From: Allobosea sp. UNC402CLCol
GTDB lineage: Bacteria; Pseudomonadota; Alphaproteobacteria; Rhizobiales; Beijerinckiaceae
DNA: 64,000 bases
Direction: 5' to 3'
NCBI RefSeq assembly: GCF_000745475.1
Contig: NZ_KN050692.1
Location: 62,001-126,000, forward strand
The notes beneath the pieces were generated by a model. The model was not told the origin of the DNA. It searched no databases and saw only the letters and a program-made list of their open reading frames with translations. The translations under genes were made by a program, and so were the position numbers. Shown here piece after piece: positions 31,857 to 40,233 of the stretch; within the stretch, counting starts at the first letter, position 1, and each line of letters opens with the position of its first letter.

Positions 31857-34691
31857 TCATGGAGGCATTTCTGAGAATAAGCTCTCAAAATCTCTCTTAA
31901 GCCATGCCATGGCTCCGCGCACGACTGCACTTTCATCCCGTAATCCGTCAAATCTACCATCCCTTCCATTTAGATCGATAATTACATACGAGTTACCCCA
32001 CTCAACACTGCGTTTAGCAAACCACCGCCCGAACGATTTCAAGAGAGCATCGGTTTTGGAGACGTATGTTTCTTGTGCTTCATTACTGTCCCAATCTGAT
32101 GTCACATCTGGGAAAGACACGTCCGCGCCTGCTTCATCGAAAGTTCGAACGGGCCAGCGCCTGTAGTTGATCGCCGGCCGCTCGACATCATTCTTCGAAT
32201 ATATCTCGACCTCAATCTCATATCGCATCGGTGCCATGCGAAATGTAGGAAGATGAGAGCGTAGCTTTGGGAAGCTTCGCTCGACGACTTCCGCATACGC
32301 CACTTGCCGCCTACGATGATAACTGTCGATTGTACGAGCGAAAAGACTACGATCTTCAATCGAACGTAGATTGAGGCGATCAAGATCGTCCCACCAAGGA
32401 ATAAGCGAGGATACTCCTTCTTCGATCAGCAGCTCGATATCACTAAGCAGCTCACTCATTGGAAATTTTTGGCCACTGCGAAGATTACTCGGCGCGACCA
32501 ACCTATCGGCGTTTGGCTTTAAGGCATCGTACGCATCCTTGAGATTCGCCGCACTTACGGGCGCATCGTATTCTCTCGCCAGATGACGCAAGCGGCCCAA
32601 TACTTGCTCCTCGGTCCAAACTCGCCCCCCACGAAGACGCCTGGCCTTGGTCAATGCCGCTAACGATTCCTTGACGCGCTGGGTTCCGATAATACGTCCA
32701 GCCTCCACTCCATAGCCAACACGCTTCAGAGCGTGTCCGTACACTCGAGGGGCCTGCTCCCACCGCTCTGCTGGCAGCAAGCGCACAGCGTGAGCATCAC
32801 CCTTAGCCTCGAAGAAGGAGTACACTATATCATCTGAACCCAACGTGCCGTGAATGCCGAGATTCTCGGCGGCCAGACCGGCGATCTCTTCGCGAATGAG
32901 ATTGCCGATAGGCTCCAGATGAACCGCTACCAGCGATTCAATTGTGGATCGAATGTCGGAAAGAATGCGTATTGTATCGCCGTGGCCATCATTCCCGAAG
33001 GTTTCATCGCCCGCTGCGAAGCGGAGACTCCGGATGGCTAACTGCATGTCAGTTTGAATAATTGCCTGCCACACAGCGCCGCGCGCGTCGACGTTTGGCG
33101 CGGTAGCGACAAGCAAAATCGGGAATTGCGAAGAGGAATCGAACGTAAGCGACGCTAATTCCTCCTGATACCGCGCAGGATGGGCGGTCCAAAACCGCAT
33201 CGATCGGAGATAATCTGCCAATCCTTCGTGCTGCAGTTCGACAGTTGCTCCGCGAACGCTGAGCGCATCTGCCTCAGCAAGCCTATGTAAAGTACGCTCA
33301 GGGTTCGGATGGTGCCGACAGAGCTCCACCGCTCGCCTTAGAGGAATAGGACCTAATGAGGTTTCTGTAGCGATTTCCGCAAGAATTTCGCGATCTAGAG
33401 CGCGCTCAATCGGTCGCGACGCAGCCAAGATACGACCAAGCCATTCTTCATATAGGGACGCGATATTGGCAGTGCGCCGTTGCTCGCGCGCGTGCCGATC
33501 TAACAACAGATCAGCGAGCAGCGGCACCTCGGCTATGCGGTAAATATAATCAGGCGCTCGATCGAAGAAATTCTTAACAATCGGTCGATCCACGGATCTG
33601 ACTTCGGCGATTCTTCTAAGGTCATCAATTTTGTAACCAGCCAAGTGAAAAGTCGGGAGACTAAGACCAACAGGAGCAGCTTGTCCGCGAGACGTAACAA
33701 TGAGCCGCGCGCTAGGATAATCTAGCATCAAAGTTCGTAAAGCACTCTCCAACGCCCCCCGCTGCTCCGGTTCGACTCTCTCGAAACCATCTGCGATTAA
33801 GAGGAGACCTTGTTCCCGCGCGATCGTACGGAGCGCTGCCAGCTTGAAACCTCGCTTATGGCTGGCTACCCGATCTACCAGAAACTCTTCTAATGCCCGC
33901 CCAGAGAGCGCGACATCAGGTAGAAAAACCGCGAGGGGAAGCTCTGTACTCGCCCCCTCCCAACGCCTTTCAATTCCTTCACGAAGCAAAGATCTAGCAA
34001 GCGTCGTCTTACCATATCCTGAAGGTCCGATTATAATCGCCCCTCGAATTCCCGAGGATATTAACTCACCAGAACGCATGTTGCGCTCAGATCCAGGGTC
34101 AATAAGCGTTCTTTCTATTGAAAAGCGACAACCTATTACAGAATCTTCGTACTGCGCACGCTCGTAATCAGCAAGATTTCTTGCTAAAATATCGAATTTC
34201 TTATTTTCAAGAACTGAACAGTGCGCCTTAATTGCCTCTTTCGACAAAAGCGACTCTATATCACCTCTCCTAGCCGCCAAATCGGAAATATCACAAGTTA
34301 GAACACAAATGCTCTCAGTCGAAATTTGCATTTGCCAGACTTCTAGGCGGAGGCCGTTAGTCATTAAGAGGATCGGCGCTCTCAAATTCTGCGCATAAGA
34401 TTCACCCTGTTCTTTGCCCTCATCGAGCGGCTCGTCGCTTCGCTTCGTCTCAACGACGATGAGCGAGTTAGCACGACTAAATGGCTTCTCAGCGTAAACG
34501 ACAAAATCGGCTTCCGGTTTGCGGCCAGCACGCCTCTGGCGCCCCTCTTGAAATGTAATCGGAACCTTGGCCTCAATGCACATGGGTTCATGCCCCAATG
34601 CATTTAGAAGTGGGAGGACCAGCCAAGTCTCGATATTGGCCTCGCGCGCATCGGAAATGTTGTCGATCGCGTTCCAGAAACTCGCGCTCAT
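31857..34691 (-). CDS. PD-(D/E)XK nuclease-NACHT (STAND) NTPase, putative anti-phage protein
   Basis: A 944-residue protein in three parts. Residues about 15-120 resemble the type I restriction HsdR N-terminal nuclease: ANIETWLVLPLL, Asp62 in PEADFVVY, Glu81 and Lys83 in LIVVETKR, and the following Tyr/Gln helix, which together make a PD-(D/E)XK site. Residues about 185-500 are a NACHT-type STAND NTPase: Walker A GPSGYGKTT (222-230), Walker B LLLIADGFERV (Asp301), arginine in IVTSRG, AEVPLLADLLL and the winged-helix tail HEGLADYLRS. Residues 500-944 show no domain I know and may be the sensor. No helicase, methylase or specificity gene is nearby. G+C is near one half, far below the neighbours, which points to recent transfer. 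A function in phage defence is inferred. Confidence 0.8.
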   Translation of the reverse strand: MSASFWNAIDNISDAREANIETWLVLPLLNALGHEPMCIEAKVPITFQEGRQRRAGRKPEADFVVYAEKPFSRANSLIVVETKRSDEPLDEGKEQGESYAQNLRAPILLMTNGLRLEVWQMQISTESICVLTCDISDLAARRGDIESLLSKEAIKAHCSVLENKKFDILARNLADYERAQYEDSVIGCRFSIERTLIDPGSERNMRSGELISSGIRGAIIIGPSGYGKTTLARSLLREGIERRWEGASTELPLAVFLPDVALSGRALEEFLVDRVASHKRGFKLAALRTIAREQGLLLIADGFERVEPEQRGALESALRTLMLDYPSARLIVTSRGQAAPVGLSLPTFHLAGYKIDDLRRIAEVRSVDRPIVKNFFDRAPDYIYRIAEVPLLADLLLDRHAREQRRTANIASLYEEWLGRILAASRPIERALDREILAEIATETSLGPIPLRRAVELCRHHPNPERTLHRLAEADALSVRGATVELQHEGLADYLRSMRFWTAHPARYQEELASLTFDSSSQFPILLVATAPNVDARGAVWQAIIQTDMQLAIRSLRFAAGDETFGNDGHGDTIRILSDIRSTIESLVAVHLEPIGNLIREEIAGLAAENLGIHGTLGSDDIVYSFFEAKGDAHAVRLLPAERWEQAPRVYGHALKRVGYGVEAGRIIGTQRVKESLAALTKARRLRGGRVWTEEQVLGRLRHLAREYDAPVSAANLKDAYDALKPNADRLVAPSNLRSGQKFPMSELLSDIELLIEEGVSSLIPWWDDLDRLNLRSIEDRSLFARTIDSYHRRRQVAYAEVVERSFPKLRSHLPTFRMAPMRYEIEVEIYSKNDVERPAINYRRWPVRTFDEAGADVSFPDVTSDWDSNEAQETYVSKTDALLKSFGRWFAKRSVEWGNSYVIIDLNGRDGRFDGLRDESAVVRGAMAWLKRDFESLFSEMPP

Positions 34692-35322
34692 ATTTGGTAC
34701 GAATCCATAGAAATGCGCGTCATGTACCTATTCCACCCGTCCAGCTGCGCGTTTTCAAGAGCGGCCCCGCGAAGGGTAGGCAAACTGCGCTTGAGAGTCT
34801 GGCGTCCGAACGGCCCAGAAAACTTATCCCCGCCCCTTGTCACCCGCCCTATCCTGCCCTCGCCCATCACCCAAACGGGGCGGCCGTCCGGAGGTATGCT
34901 GGAGGTTGGGTGAGGGTCGGCGCCTGCGGGCGGGGGTTACGCCCTGCTCCCGGGAGGCTTCGGGGCACCGCCCTGGGGACATTACGATCCCTGTGCGAGG
35001 AGCTCGCTGGGAACGGCCGGCGGTTGACGATGGGTGCGGCGACGACGCGACAACCCGATGAGGGGAACTGGCGTCGAAACCCGCCACCCTGAACCGTCCA
35101 AGCCCGATAAGCGCGGCCCGGAGTCCGAAATCGCCGGAGGCGGAGCGCCACGGGGCGTGCGACGGGTGGCTCAATCCCGCCGCGCCGCAGCCTGGCTCAA
35201 CGGTTGCGGATTCCCTTGCGCCTCGCGGCGCTCCGCCAGCCCTGCCTAGCCACCCTTGCGACCCCGCCGCGCATCCGCGCGGGCGGACGATCCCGCCTGC
35301 CTCACCCGACCGGAGCCCCGCC
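34692..35322. other. Unassigned 630-bp stretch beside the low-GC gene
   Basis: Base composition returns to high GC near 34740. No open frame here has protein-like features. A GC-rich inverted segment (around CCCGGGAGGCTTCGGGGCACC, 34949-34968) and several short palindromes are present. tmRNA and RNase P signatures were looked for and not seen. It may be remains of the acquisition site or a diverged repeat. Confidence 0.4.
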
Positions 35323-35649
35323 ATGCCGAAACGCCAGAACACCCCAGCCGATATCCCGCCGATCACCGATTTCGAGAGCTGCCAGAGGGCGCGGTCCGCG
35401 CTGTTTCGCCGGCTGACCGACCAGCTCGAAATCTTTCGCGTCTGCCCGCACAGAAACTGCAAACGGATGCGCGCCTGCCAGGATGCGCGCGGCGCCTGCT
35501 TCCACGCCGTCTTGCAGGCCATGCCGGACGAGGTCCGCAGATCGTTCGCCTATGCGATGCAGAACCGCGCCAATGGGCTCGACCCCGACGAGGCGATCGC
35601 GCAGGCCGAGGCCCGTATCGCGGCGGAGCGCGCGCGCTACGGCCGGTAG
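35323..35649 (+). CDS. Cys-rich hypothetical protein, 108 residues
   Basis: A small soluble protein. The centre (about residues 41-60) holds four cysteines in CPHRNCKRMRAC and GACFH, in addition to Cys20; spacing suggests a metal or Fe-S site, but no named domain fits. The C-terminal half (LQAMPDEVRRSFAYAMQNR, then DEAIAQAEARIAAER) is helical. It starts with MPKRQNTPADIPP after GGAGCCCCGCC. Similar proteins seem frequent in rhizobial relatives. No function can be stated. It is flanked by the NACHT gene and a repeat. Confidence 0.7.
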   Translation: MPKRQNTPADIPPITDFESCQRARSALFRRLTDQLEIFRVCPHRNCKRMRACQDARGACFHAVLQAMPDEVRRSFAYAMQNRANGLDPDEAIAQAEARIAAERARYGR

Positions 35650-36033
35650 ACGCCCGCCGCATGTTCTTGGAAACGCGGGGCATCCCGGACGGAGCCTTCG
35701 GGTCCGATCCTCGATCGGCCCAGGGATTTGAAAACTCCGCGGAGATCCGGGATCCACGCCTGAGCCTTGCTCTGATGGGTTCCGGCATGGATCCCGGGTC
35801 AAGCCCGGGATGACCGCGGGGTTCCCAGGCCCGCCGTCGATCCGGGGCGCCGCAGCCTCGTCGTCGCGGGCTCCTCCGGGGCCGCGCATGACGCCAGCGG
35901 CGGGAGACTCGACCGCCGGGACGGGGCGGTCAGCGTCATGAGCGGGGAATGACGGGCTCTTAACGAGCCTCTGTCATAGGATGGCGCGTGGAGGCCCTTG
36001 CGGGCCGCAGGGCACACGGACCGCCGCGACGCC
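35650..36033. other. Intergenic region with a family A repeat
   Basis: About 380 bp between the Cys-rich protein and the ligase-like gene. It contains the repeat at 35744-35814 and a GC-rich part (35815-35960) with many CCGGGG/CCGCCG words. No gene or RNA was recognised; the promoter for 36034-37374 should lie in the last 100 bp. Confidence 0.5.
35744..35814. repeat. Palindromic intergenic repeat, family A copy 5 (variant)
   Basis: GATCCGGGATCCACGCC at the left and GGCATGGATCCCGGGTCAAG then CCCGGGATGAC at the right. The right arm is the same as in copy 6 and the left outer arm is lost. Confidence 0.75.
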
Positions 36034-37374
36034 ATGAGCCAGACAGGGAGCATCACGCAGGCCGCCGCAGGCCCGGCCGGGAGCGCATCCGGGCGCGCTC
36101 AGGAGGCTCTGCGCCTGCGCCGGCTGGCGACCTTCCTCTCCGGTCTCGCGCTGTTCATCCTGATCCTGACGCTGCAGCCCTTCGCGCCGCCGCCGGACCC
36201 GTCGCAGATCGGCGCGCCCAGCAGCGGCAATATCGTCAACCAGATCGGCTATCTCGTGCTGGGCGGGCTCTATCTCGCGGCCATGCTCCGGCTGAAGCCG
36301 CGGCCGGTGCTGGCGCGGCTCGGACTCGGGACCTGGCTCACGGTCTTCGCCATCGCGGCGCTCTCGACCGTCCAGGCGCTCGACCAGGCGGCGGCGCTGC
36401 GCGGCCTGCTCCTCGGCGCGATCGCGATGATCCTGGTGGCGGGCGTGCTGGTGCTGCCGGAGGACGAGCCGGGCTTCGCGCTCGCGGCCGCGAATGCCTG
36501 CCTCGCCGTGCTCGCCATCGTCTATGGCGTGCTGCTCGTCGCGCCCCATCTCGCCGTGCACAGCGCCGAGGGCGTCGAGGGCGTCCATGCCGGCGACTGG
36601 CGCGGGCATCTCTCGCACAAGAACTTCGCCGCGCCGGTCTTCTCGATGATGGCGATGATCGGGATCTATTGCTGGCGCAGCGGGCTGAAATGGCGCGGCG
36701 CGATCATCGTGGCGCTGTGCGTGGTCTTCGTGCTCAACAGCGGCTCGAAGACGACGCTCGGCTTCCTGCCGATGGCGATCGGGCTCGTTGTCCTCGGGCG
36801 GTTCAGCGGGCGTCCGGGATTGGCCGTCGCCCTGCACATCCTGCTCGTCGCCGTGATCGCCTGCCTCACCGTCGGCACGGTGATGTCGCCGCAGCTCTAC
36901 AGGCTCGGCGCGGCGCTGATCTCGGACCCGACCTATACCGGCCGCGACGAGATCTGGAAATTCGCCCTCGCCCGCATCGCCGAGAAGCCCTGGCTCGGCT
37001 ACGGCTATGCCAGCTTCTGGCAGACCCCGGTGGTCACCGGGCTGGAGGAGAATTTCGAGGCGAGCTGGGACGTGCGCGGCATCGGCTCGGGCCATAACAG
37101 CTATCTCGACGCGATGCTGATGTTCGGCGTCCCCGGCGCCGTCGTCATGATCTGGCTGCTGATGATCCGCCCGCTGGGAAGCTATCTCGCCGCCGCCCGG
37201 ACGCCGGACAGGGCGAGGCTCGCCGATCTCTTCGTCATGATGGTCATCTTCATGACCTATGTCGGGATGCTCGAAGCCTTCCTGCTCAACCGCTCGGATC
37301 CGCTCTGGACCCTCTTCGCCACGGCGGTGATGGGGCTCGAATTGCTGCGGCGGATGCGGGTGAGGACGGGCTGA
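36034..37374 (+). CDS. O-antigen ligase/polymerase-like membrane protein
   Basis: A 446-residue integral membrane protein with about ten hydrophobic segments and the large periplasmic loop of the Wzy/WaaL (O-antigen ligase, PF04932-like) family. RGHLSHKNFAAP, the GSKTTLGFLPMAIG segment and the conserved ASWDVRGIGSGHNSYLDAML region (near residue 350) with its His match family signatures. It would join or polymerise surface polysaccharide. No other polysaccharide genes are adjacent, so the substrate is unknown. The start at 36034 was preferred because MSQTGS precedes the first hydrophobic segment. Confidence 0.85.
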   Translation: MSQTGSITQAAAGPAGSASGRAQEALRLRRLATFLSGLALFILILTLQPFAPPPDPSQIGAPSSGNIVNQIGYLVLGGLYLAAMLRLKPRPVLARLGLGTWLTVFAIAALSTVQALDQAAALRGLLLGAIAMILVAGVLVLPEDEPGFALAAANACLAVLAIVYGVLLVAPHLAVHSAEGVEGVHAGDWRGHLSHKNFAAPVFSMMAMIGIYCWRSGLKWRGAIIVALCVVFVLNSGSKTTLGFLPMAIGLVVLGRFSGRPGLAVALHILLVAVIACLTVGTVMSPQLYRLGAALISDPTYTGRDEIWKFALARIAEKPWLGYGYASFWQTPVVTGLEENFEASWDVRGIGSGHNSYLDAMLMFGVPGAVVMIWLLMIRPLGSYLAAARTPDRARLADLFVMMVIFMTYVGMLEAFLLNRSDPLWTLFATAVMGLELLRRMRVRTG

Positions 37375-37435
37375 GGCCGGCGAAGGACGAGACCGGGCGG
37401 CCTGACAGGCCCTGCGCGACGGGGCGCAGGATAAA

Positions 37436-37457
37436 ATTACTCCAAATGGATGGTAAT
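37436..37457 (+). promoter_or_regulatory. AT-rich inverted repeat upstream of the sulfite reductase operon
   Basis: ATTAC-TCCAAATGGATG-GTAAT is an interrupted inverted repeat in an unusually AT-rich stretch 150 bp before the DUF2849 gene. It resembles a LysR-type binding site (such as those of CysB/Cbl-like regulators); identity is not established. Confidence 0.4.
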
Positions 37458-37516
37458 AGAGAAAATCACGCTATCTGACGTGAATTGAAGCGTGTCGAAG
37501 GCTGCTTTATTTTACG

Positions 37517-37534
37517 CGTTCGGAAAAACGAACG
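37517..37534 (+). promoter_or_regulatory. CGTTCG-GAAAAA-CGAACG palindrome upstream of the sulfite reductase operon
   Basis: A perfect 6-bp inverted repeat with a 6-bp A-rich spacer, about 75 bp before the DUF2849 start. It fits a dimeric regulator site in the promoter. Confidence 0.5.
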
Positions 37535-37608
37535 TATCGGACGCAAGCCTTGGCGAGACTGACCCTCGATCATCGACCGGCTGAAGCCAGCGGCGCGGAG
37601 TTCGCCTG

Positions 37609-37965
37609 ATGGCTGCAGCAGCCAAACGCGTTCCGCTGCCGGCGATCCTGCTGGCCAACGATCTGCTCGACGGCGATGTCGTTTTCGCGACGGCTGGCGC
37701 AGCTGGCACCCTCGTCTGGACGCGCGATCCGGCGCAGGCACTGGTCGCGAATGACGATGCCGCGGCCGATGGGCTCGAAGCCTTCGCCGCGGCCGGGCTG
37801 CGCGGCAACACCGTCGTCGACGCCTATCTCGTCGATGTCGCGATCGAGGGCGGCCATCCGGTTCCACGCCATTTCCGCGAGCGCTTCAAGACGCTCGGTC
37901 CCAGCAATCGTCCCGATCTCGGCAAGCAGGCCGGCGAGGGTATCGCGTCCGCGCCCAAAGGTTGA
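37609..37965 (+). CDS. DUF2849 protein of the sulfite reductase operon
   Basis: A 118-residue protein of the DUF2849 family, which in alphaproteobacteria is nearly always found just before the nitrite/sulfite reductase gene. It has LPAILLANDLLDGDVVF near the N-terminus, then VWTRDPAQALVANDD and DAYLVDVAIEGGHPVPRHFRE. It has no signal peptide. Function is unknown; context suggests a role in sulfite reduction, perhaps in assembly or electron transfer. The next gene starts 3 bp after its stop. Confidence 0.85.
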   Translation: MAAAAKRVPLPAILLANDLLDGDVVFATAGAAGTLVWTRDPAQALVANDDAAADGLEAFAAAGLRGNTVVDAYLVDVAIEGGHPVPRHFRERFKTLGPSNRPDLGKQAGEGIASAPKG

Positions 37966-37968
37966 TCG

Positions 37969-39639
37969 ATGTACCGTTACGATGAATTCGACGAGCATTT
38001 CGTCCGCGAGCGGGTCGCGCAATTCGCCGATCAGGTCTCGCGCCGGCTCGACGGTTCGCTGACCGAGGACGAGTTCAAGCCGCTGCGGCTCAAGAACGGC
38101 GTCTATCTCCAGCTCCACGCCTATATGCTGCGGATCGCCGTTCCCTATGGCACGCTGAATTCCAGGCAGCTTCGTCGGCTCGCGCTGATCGGCGAGAAGT
38201 ACGATCGCGGCTACGGCCATTTCACCACGCGCCAGAACCTGCAGTTCAACTGGCCGAAGCTGCGCGATATCCCGGAGATCCTCGGCCTGCTCGCCGATGT
38301 CGAGATGCACTGCATCCAGACCTCCGGCAACTGCATCCGCAACGTCACGGCCGATCATTTCGCCGGCGTCGCGCAGGACGAGATCGAGGATCCGCGCCCG
38401 ACGGCGGAGCTGATCCGGCAATGGTCGTCGGCCCATCCCGAATTCAGCTACCTGCCGCGCAAGTTCAAGATCGCGGTGACCGGCGCCGAAGCCGACCGGG
38501 CGGTGATCAAGGCCCACGATATCGGCCTGCGCCTGCGTCGCCATCCTGACACGCATGAGACCTGCTACGAGGTCAGCGTCGGTGGCGGGCTTGGCCGCAC
38601 GCCGATGATCGGCAAGGTCGTGCGTGACTACCTGCCCAAGAAGGACCTGCTGGCCTATCTCGAGGCGATCATGCGGGTCTATAACCTCGAGGGCCGGCGC
38701 GACAACAAGTACAAGGCCCGGGTCAAGATCCTCGTCCACGAGATCGGCGCCGAGGAGTTCGCCCGCCGCGTCGAGGCTGAGTTCGCCCAACTCGACGGCC
38801 CCTCGATCAATGCCGATCCGGAAGAGGTCGCGCGCATCGCCGCCTATTTCGCGCCGCCGGCCTATGAGACGCTCCCGGCCGTCAGCAACACGCTGGAGGC
38901 GGCCAAGGCGAGCAATCCGGCCTTCGCCCGCTGGGTCGAGGTCAACACGGCGCCGCACAAGGTGCCGGGCTATACCGCGCTGACGATCTCGCTGAAGCCG
39001 ATCGGCCAGGCGCCGGGTGATGCGAGCTCCGAGCAGATGCGAGTGGTCGCCGATCTGGCGCAGCGCTATTCCTTCGACGAGTTGCGCGTCACCCATGCGC
39101 AGAACCTCGTCCTGCCGCATGTGCGCCAGCGCGATCTCTTCGCGATCTGGCAGAAGCTCGGCGAAGCCGGGCTGGCGGAGGCCAATATCGGCCTCGTCAC
39201 CGACATCATCGCTTGCCCCGGCCTCGATTACTGCGCCTTGGCGACGGCCCGCTCGATCCCGATCGCGCAGGCGATCCAGCAGCGCTTCGCCAATGAGGCC
39301 CGCCAGCGCGAGATCGGGCCGCTCGGCATCAAGATCTCCGGCTGCATCAATGCCTGCGGCCATCACCATGTCGGCCATATCGGCATTCTCGGGCTGGAGA
39401 AGCGCGGCATCGAATCCTACCAGATCACGCTGGGCGGCGACGCCACCGAGAACGCCGCGATCGGCGAGATCCTCGGCCCCGGCCTCGCGGCGGAAGACGT
39501 GCCGGACGCGATCGAGCGCATCGTCGCGGTCTATCTCGCTGAGCGGGCGGAGGGCGAGAGCTTCATCGACAATGTCCGCCGGATCGGGCTTGCCCCCTTC
39601 AAGGCCGCCTTCCAGGAGACGACCCGTGCCGCTGCTTGA
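37969..39639 (+). CDS. cysI: Nitrite/sulfite reductase, siroheme Fe-S protein (CysI type)
   Basis: A 556-residue hemoprotein that reduces sulfite to sulfide by six electrons. Siroheme and Fe4-S4 ligands lie in CPGLDYC and GCINACGHH, near residues 420 and 462. The conserved substrate basic residues are in GHFTTRQNLQFNW and the NCIRNVTAD segment. Length and order fit alphaproteobacterial CysI. No flavoprotein partner (cysJ) is adjacent, so electrons probably come from ferredoxin or another reductase. CysG for siroheme is 800 bp downstream, and DUF2849 is upstream. Confidence 0.94.
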   Translation: MYRYDEFDEHFVRERVAQFADQVSRRLDGSLTEDEFKPLRLKNGVYLQLHAYMLRIAVPYGTLNSRQLRRLALIGEKYDRGYGHFTTRQNLQFNWPKLRDIPEILGLLADVEMHCIQTSGNCIRNVTADHFAGVAQDEIEDPRPTAELIRQWSSAHPEFSYLPRKFKIAVTGAEADRAVIKAHDIGLRLRRHPDTHETCYEVSVGGGLGRTPMIGKVVRDYLPKKDLLAYLEAIMRVYNLEGRRDNKYKARVKILVHEIGAEEFARRVEAEFAQLDGPSINADPEEVARIAAYFAPPAYETLPAVSNTLEAAKASNPAFARWVEVNTAPHKVPGYTALTISLKPIGQAPGDASSEQMRVVADLAQRYSFDELRVTHAQNLVLPHVRQRDLFAIWQKLGEAGLAEANIGLVTDIIACPGLDYCALATARSIPIAQAIQQRFANEARQREIGPLGIKISGCINACGHHHVGHIGILGLEKRGIESYQITLGGDATENAAIGEILGPGLAAEDVPDAIERIVAVYLAERAEGESFIDNVRRIGLAPFKAAFQETTRAAA

Positions 39640-40159
39640 CCGAAACGGCGCCCGCGCGGATGGCTGGACCCGCAGCGAAGGGGCGGCGATCGACAATATT
39701 CCGGCGGCGATCGTGCCATGGGAGTTCCTCGCCGAGGCGCTTGACCGGCAGGTGCCCGGGCAGAGCATCGGCGTCCTGATCCCGAACAACCTCCCGACGG
39801 CGGAGCTCGCCCCGTTCCTGCCGCGCCTCGCGCTCGTCGCTATCGCCTTCCCCGCCTATTCCGACGGGCGCGGCTTCAGCCAGGCCCGGCAGATCCGGCG
39901 CGTGGGCTTCGCCGGCGAATTGCGCGCCAGCGGGCCGCTGATCGCCGACCAGTTCGCCTATGCCCTCTCCTGCGGCTTCGACACGGTCGAGCTGCCGGAG
40001 GCCAGCGCGGCGCGGCAGCCTGTCGAACAATGGCTGCGCGCCCGGGCTTCGTTCAGCCGGACCTATCAGCGCGGCTATGGCACGCCGGAGCGCAACATCC
40101 TGGATCGGCGGCGCGCGGCGCGTACCGACGCGGCGGCCACATCAGCGGCAACGCCATGA
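39626..40159 (+). CDS. DUF934 protein of the sulfite reductase operon
   Basis: A 177-residue DUF934 protein, regularly linked to cysI, cysG and cysH in proteobacteria. It begins with GTG at 39626 inside the end of cysI (14-bp overlap), preceded by AGGAGA. It contains IGVLIPNNLPTAELAPFLPR, AFPAYSDGRGFSQARQIR and GYGTPERNILDRRR, family segments with the Gly/Phe-rich loop. The exact role in sulfur assimilation is unknown, but it is strongly associated with it. Confidence 0.88.
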   Translation: MPLLDRNGARADGWTRSEGAAIDNIPAAIVPWEFLAEALDRQVPGQSIGVLIPNNLPTAELAPFLPRLALVAIAFPAYSDGRGFSQARQIRRVGFAGELRASGPLIADQFAYALSCGFDTVELPEASAARQPVEQWLRARASFSRTYQRGYGTPERNILDRRRAARTDAAATSAATP

Positions 40160-40233
40160 GCATCACCACACCGGCCAGCGGGCAAACCGGCGCGAGCCGG
40201 CGCATCGCGCCGGTCACGATCGAGGAGGACAGC

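Noticed and set aside
31857..34691. Type I restriction HsdR subunit
   Set aside because: Only the N-terminal nuclease part is similar. There are no SF2 helicase motifs and no hsdM or hsdS gene nearby; the ATPase is of the NACHT type.
34692..35322. tmRNA or RNase P RNA
   Set aside because: The conserved RNase P motif GGAAAGTCCGGGC and the tmRNA GGATTCGAC start and tag region were not found on either strand.
37517..37534. SOS box before the sulfite reductase operon
   Set aside because: GTTC and GAAC occur as an inverted pair with 8 bases between them. The alphaproteobacterial LexA site is a direct repeat with 7 bases.
39626..39639. Frameshift at the cysI/DUF934 junction
   Set aside because: The 14-bp overlap has its own AGGAGA and GTG start and a normal DUF934 N-terminus, so it is an ordinary overlapping gene pair.
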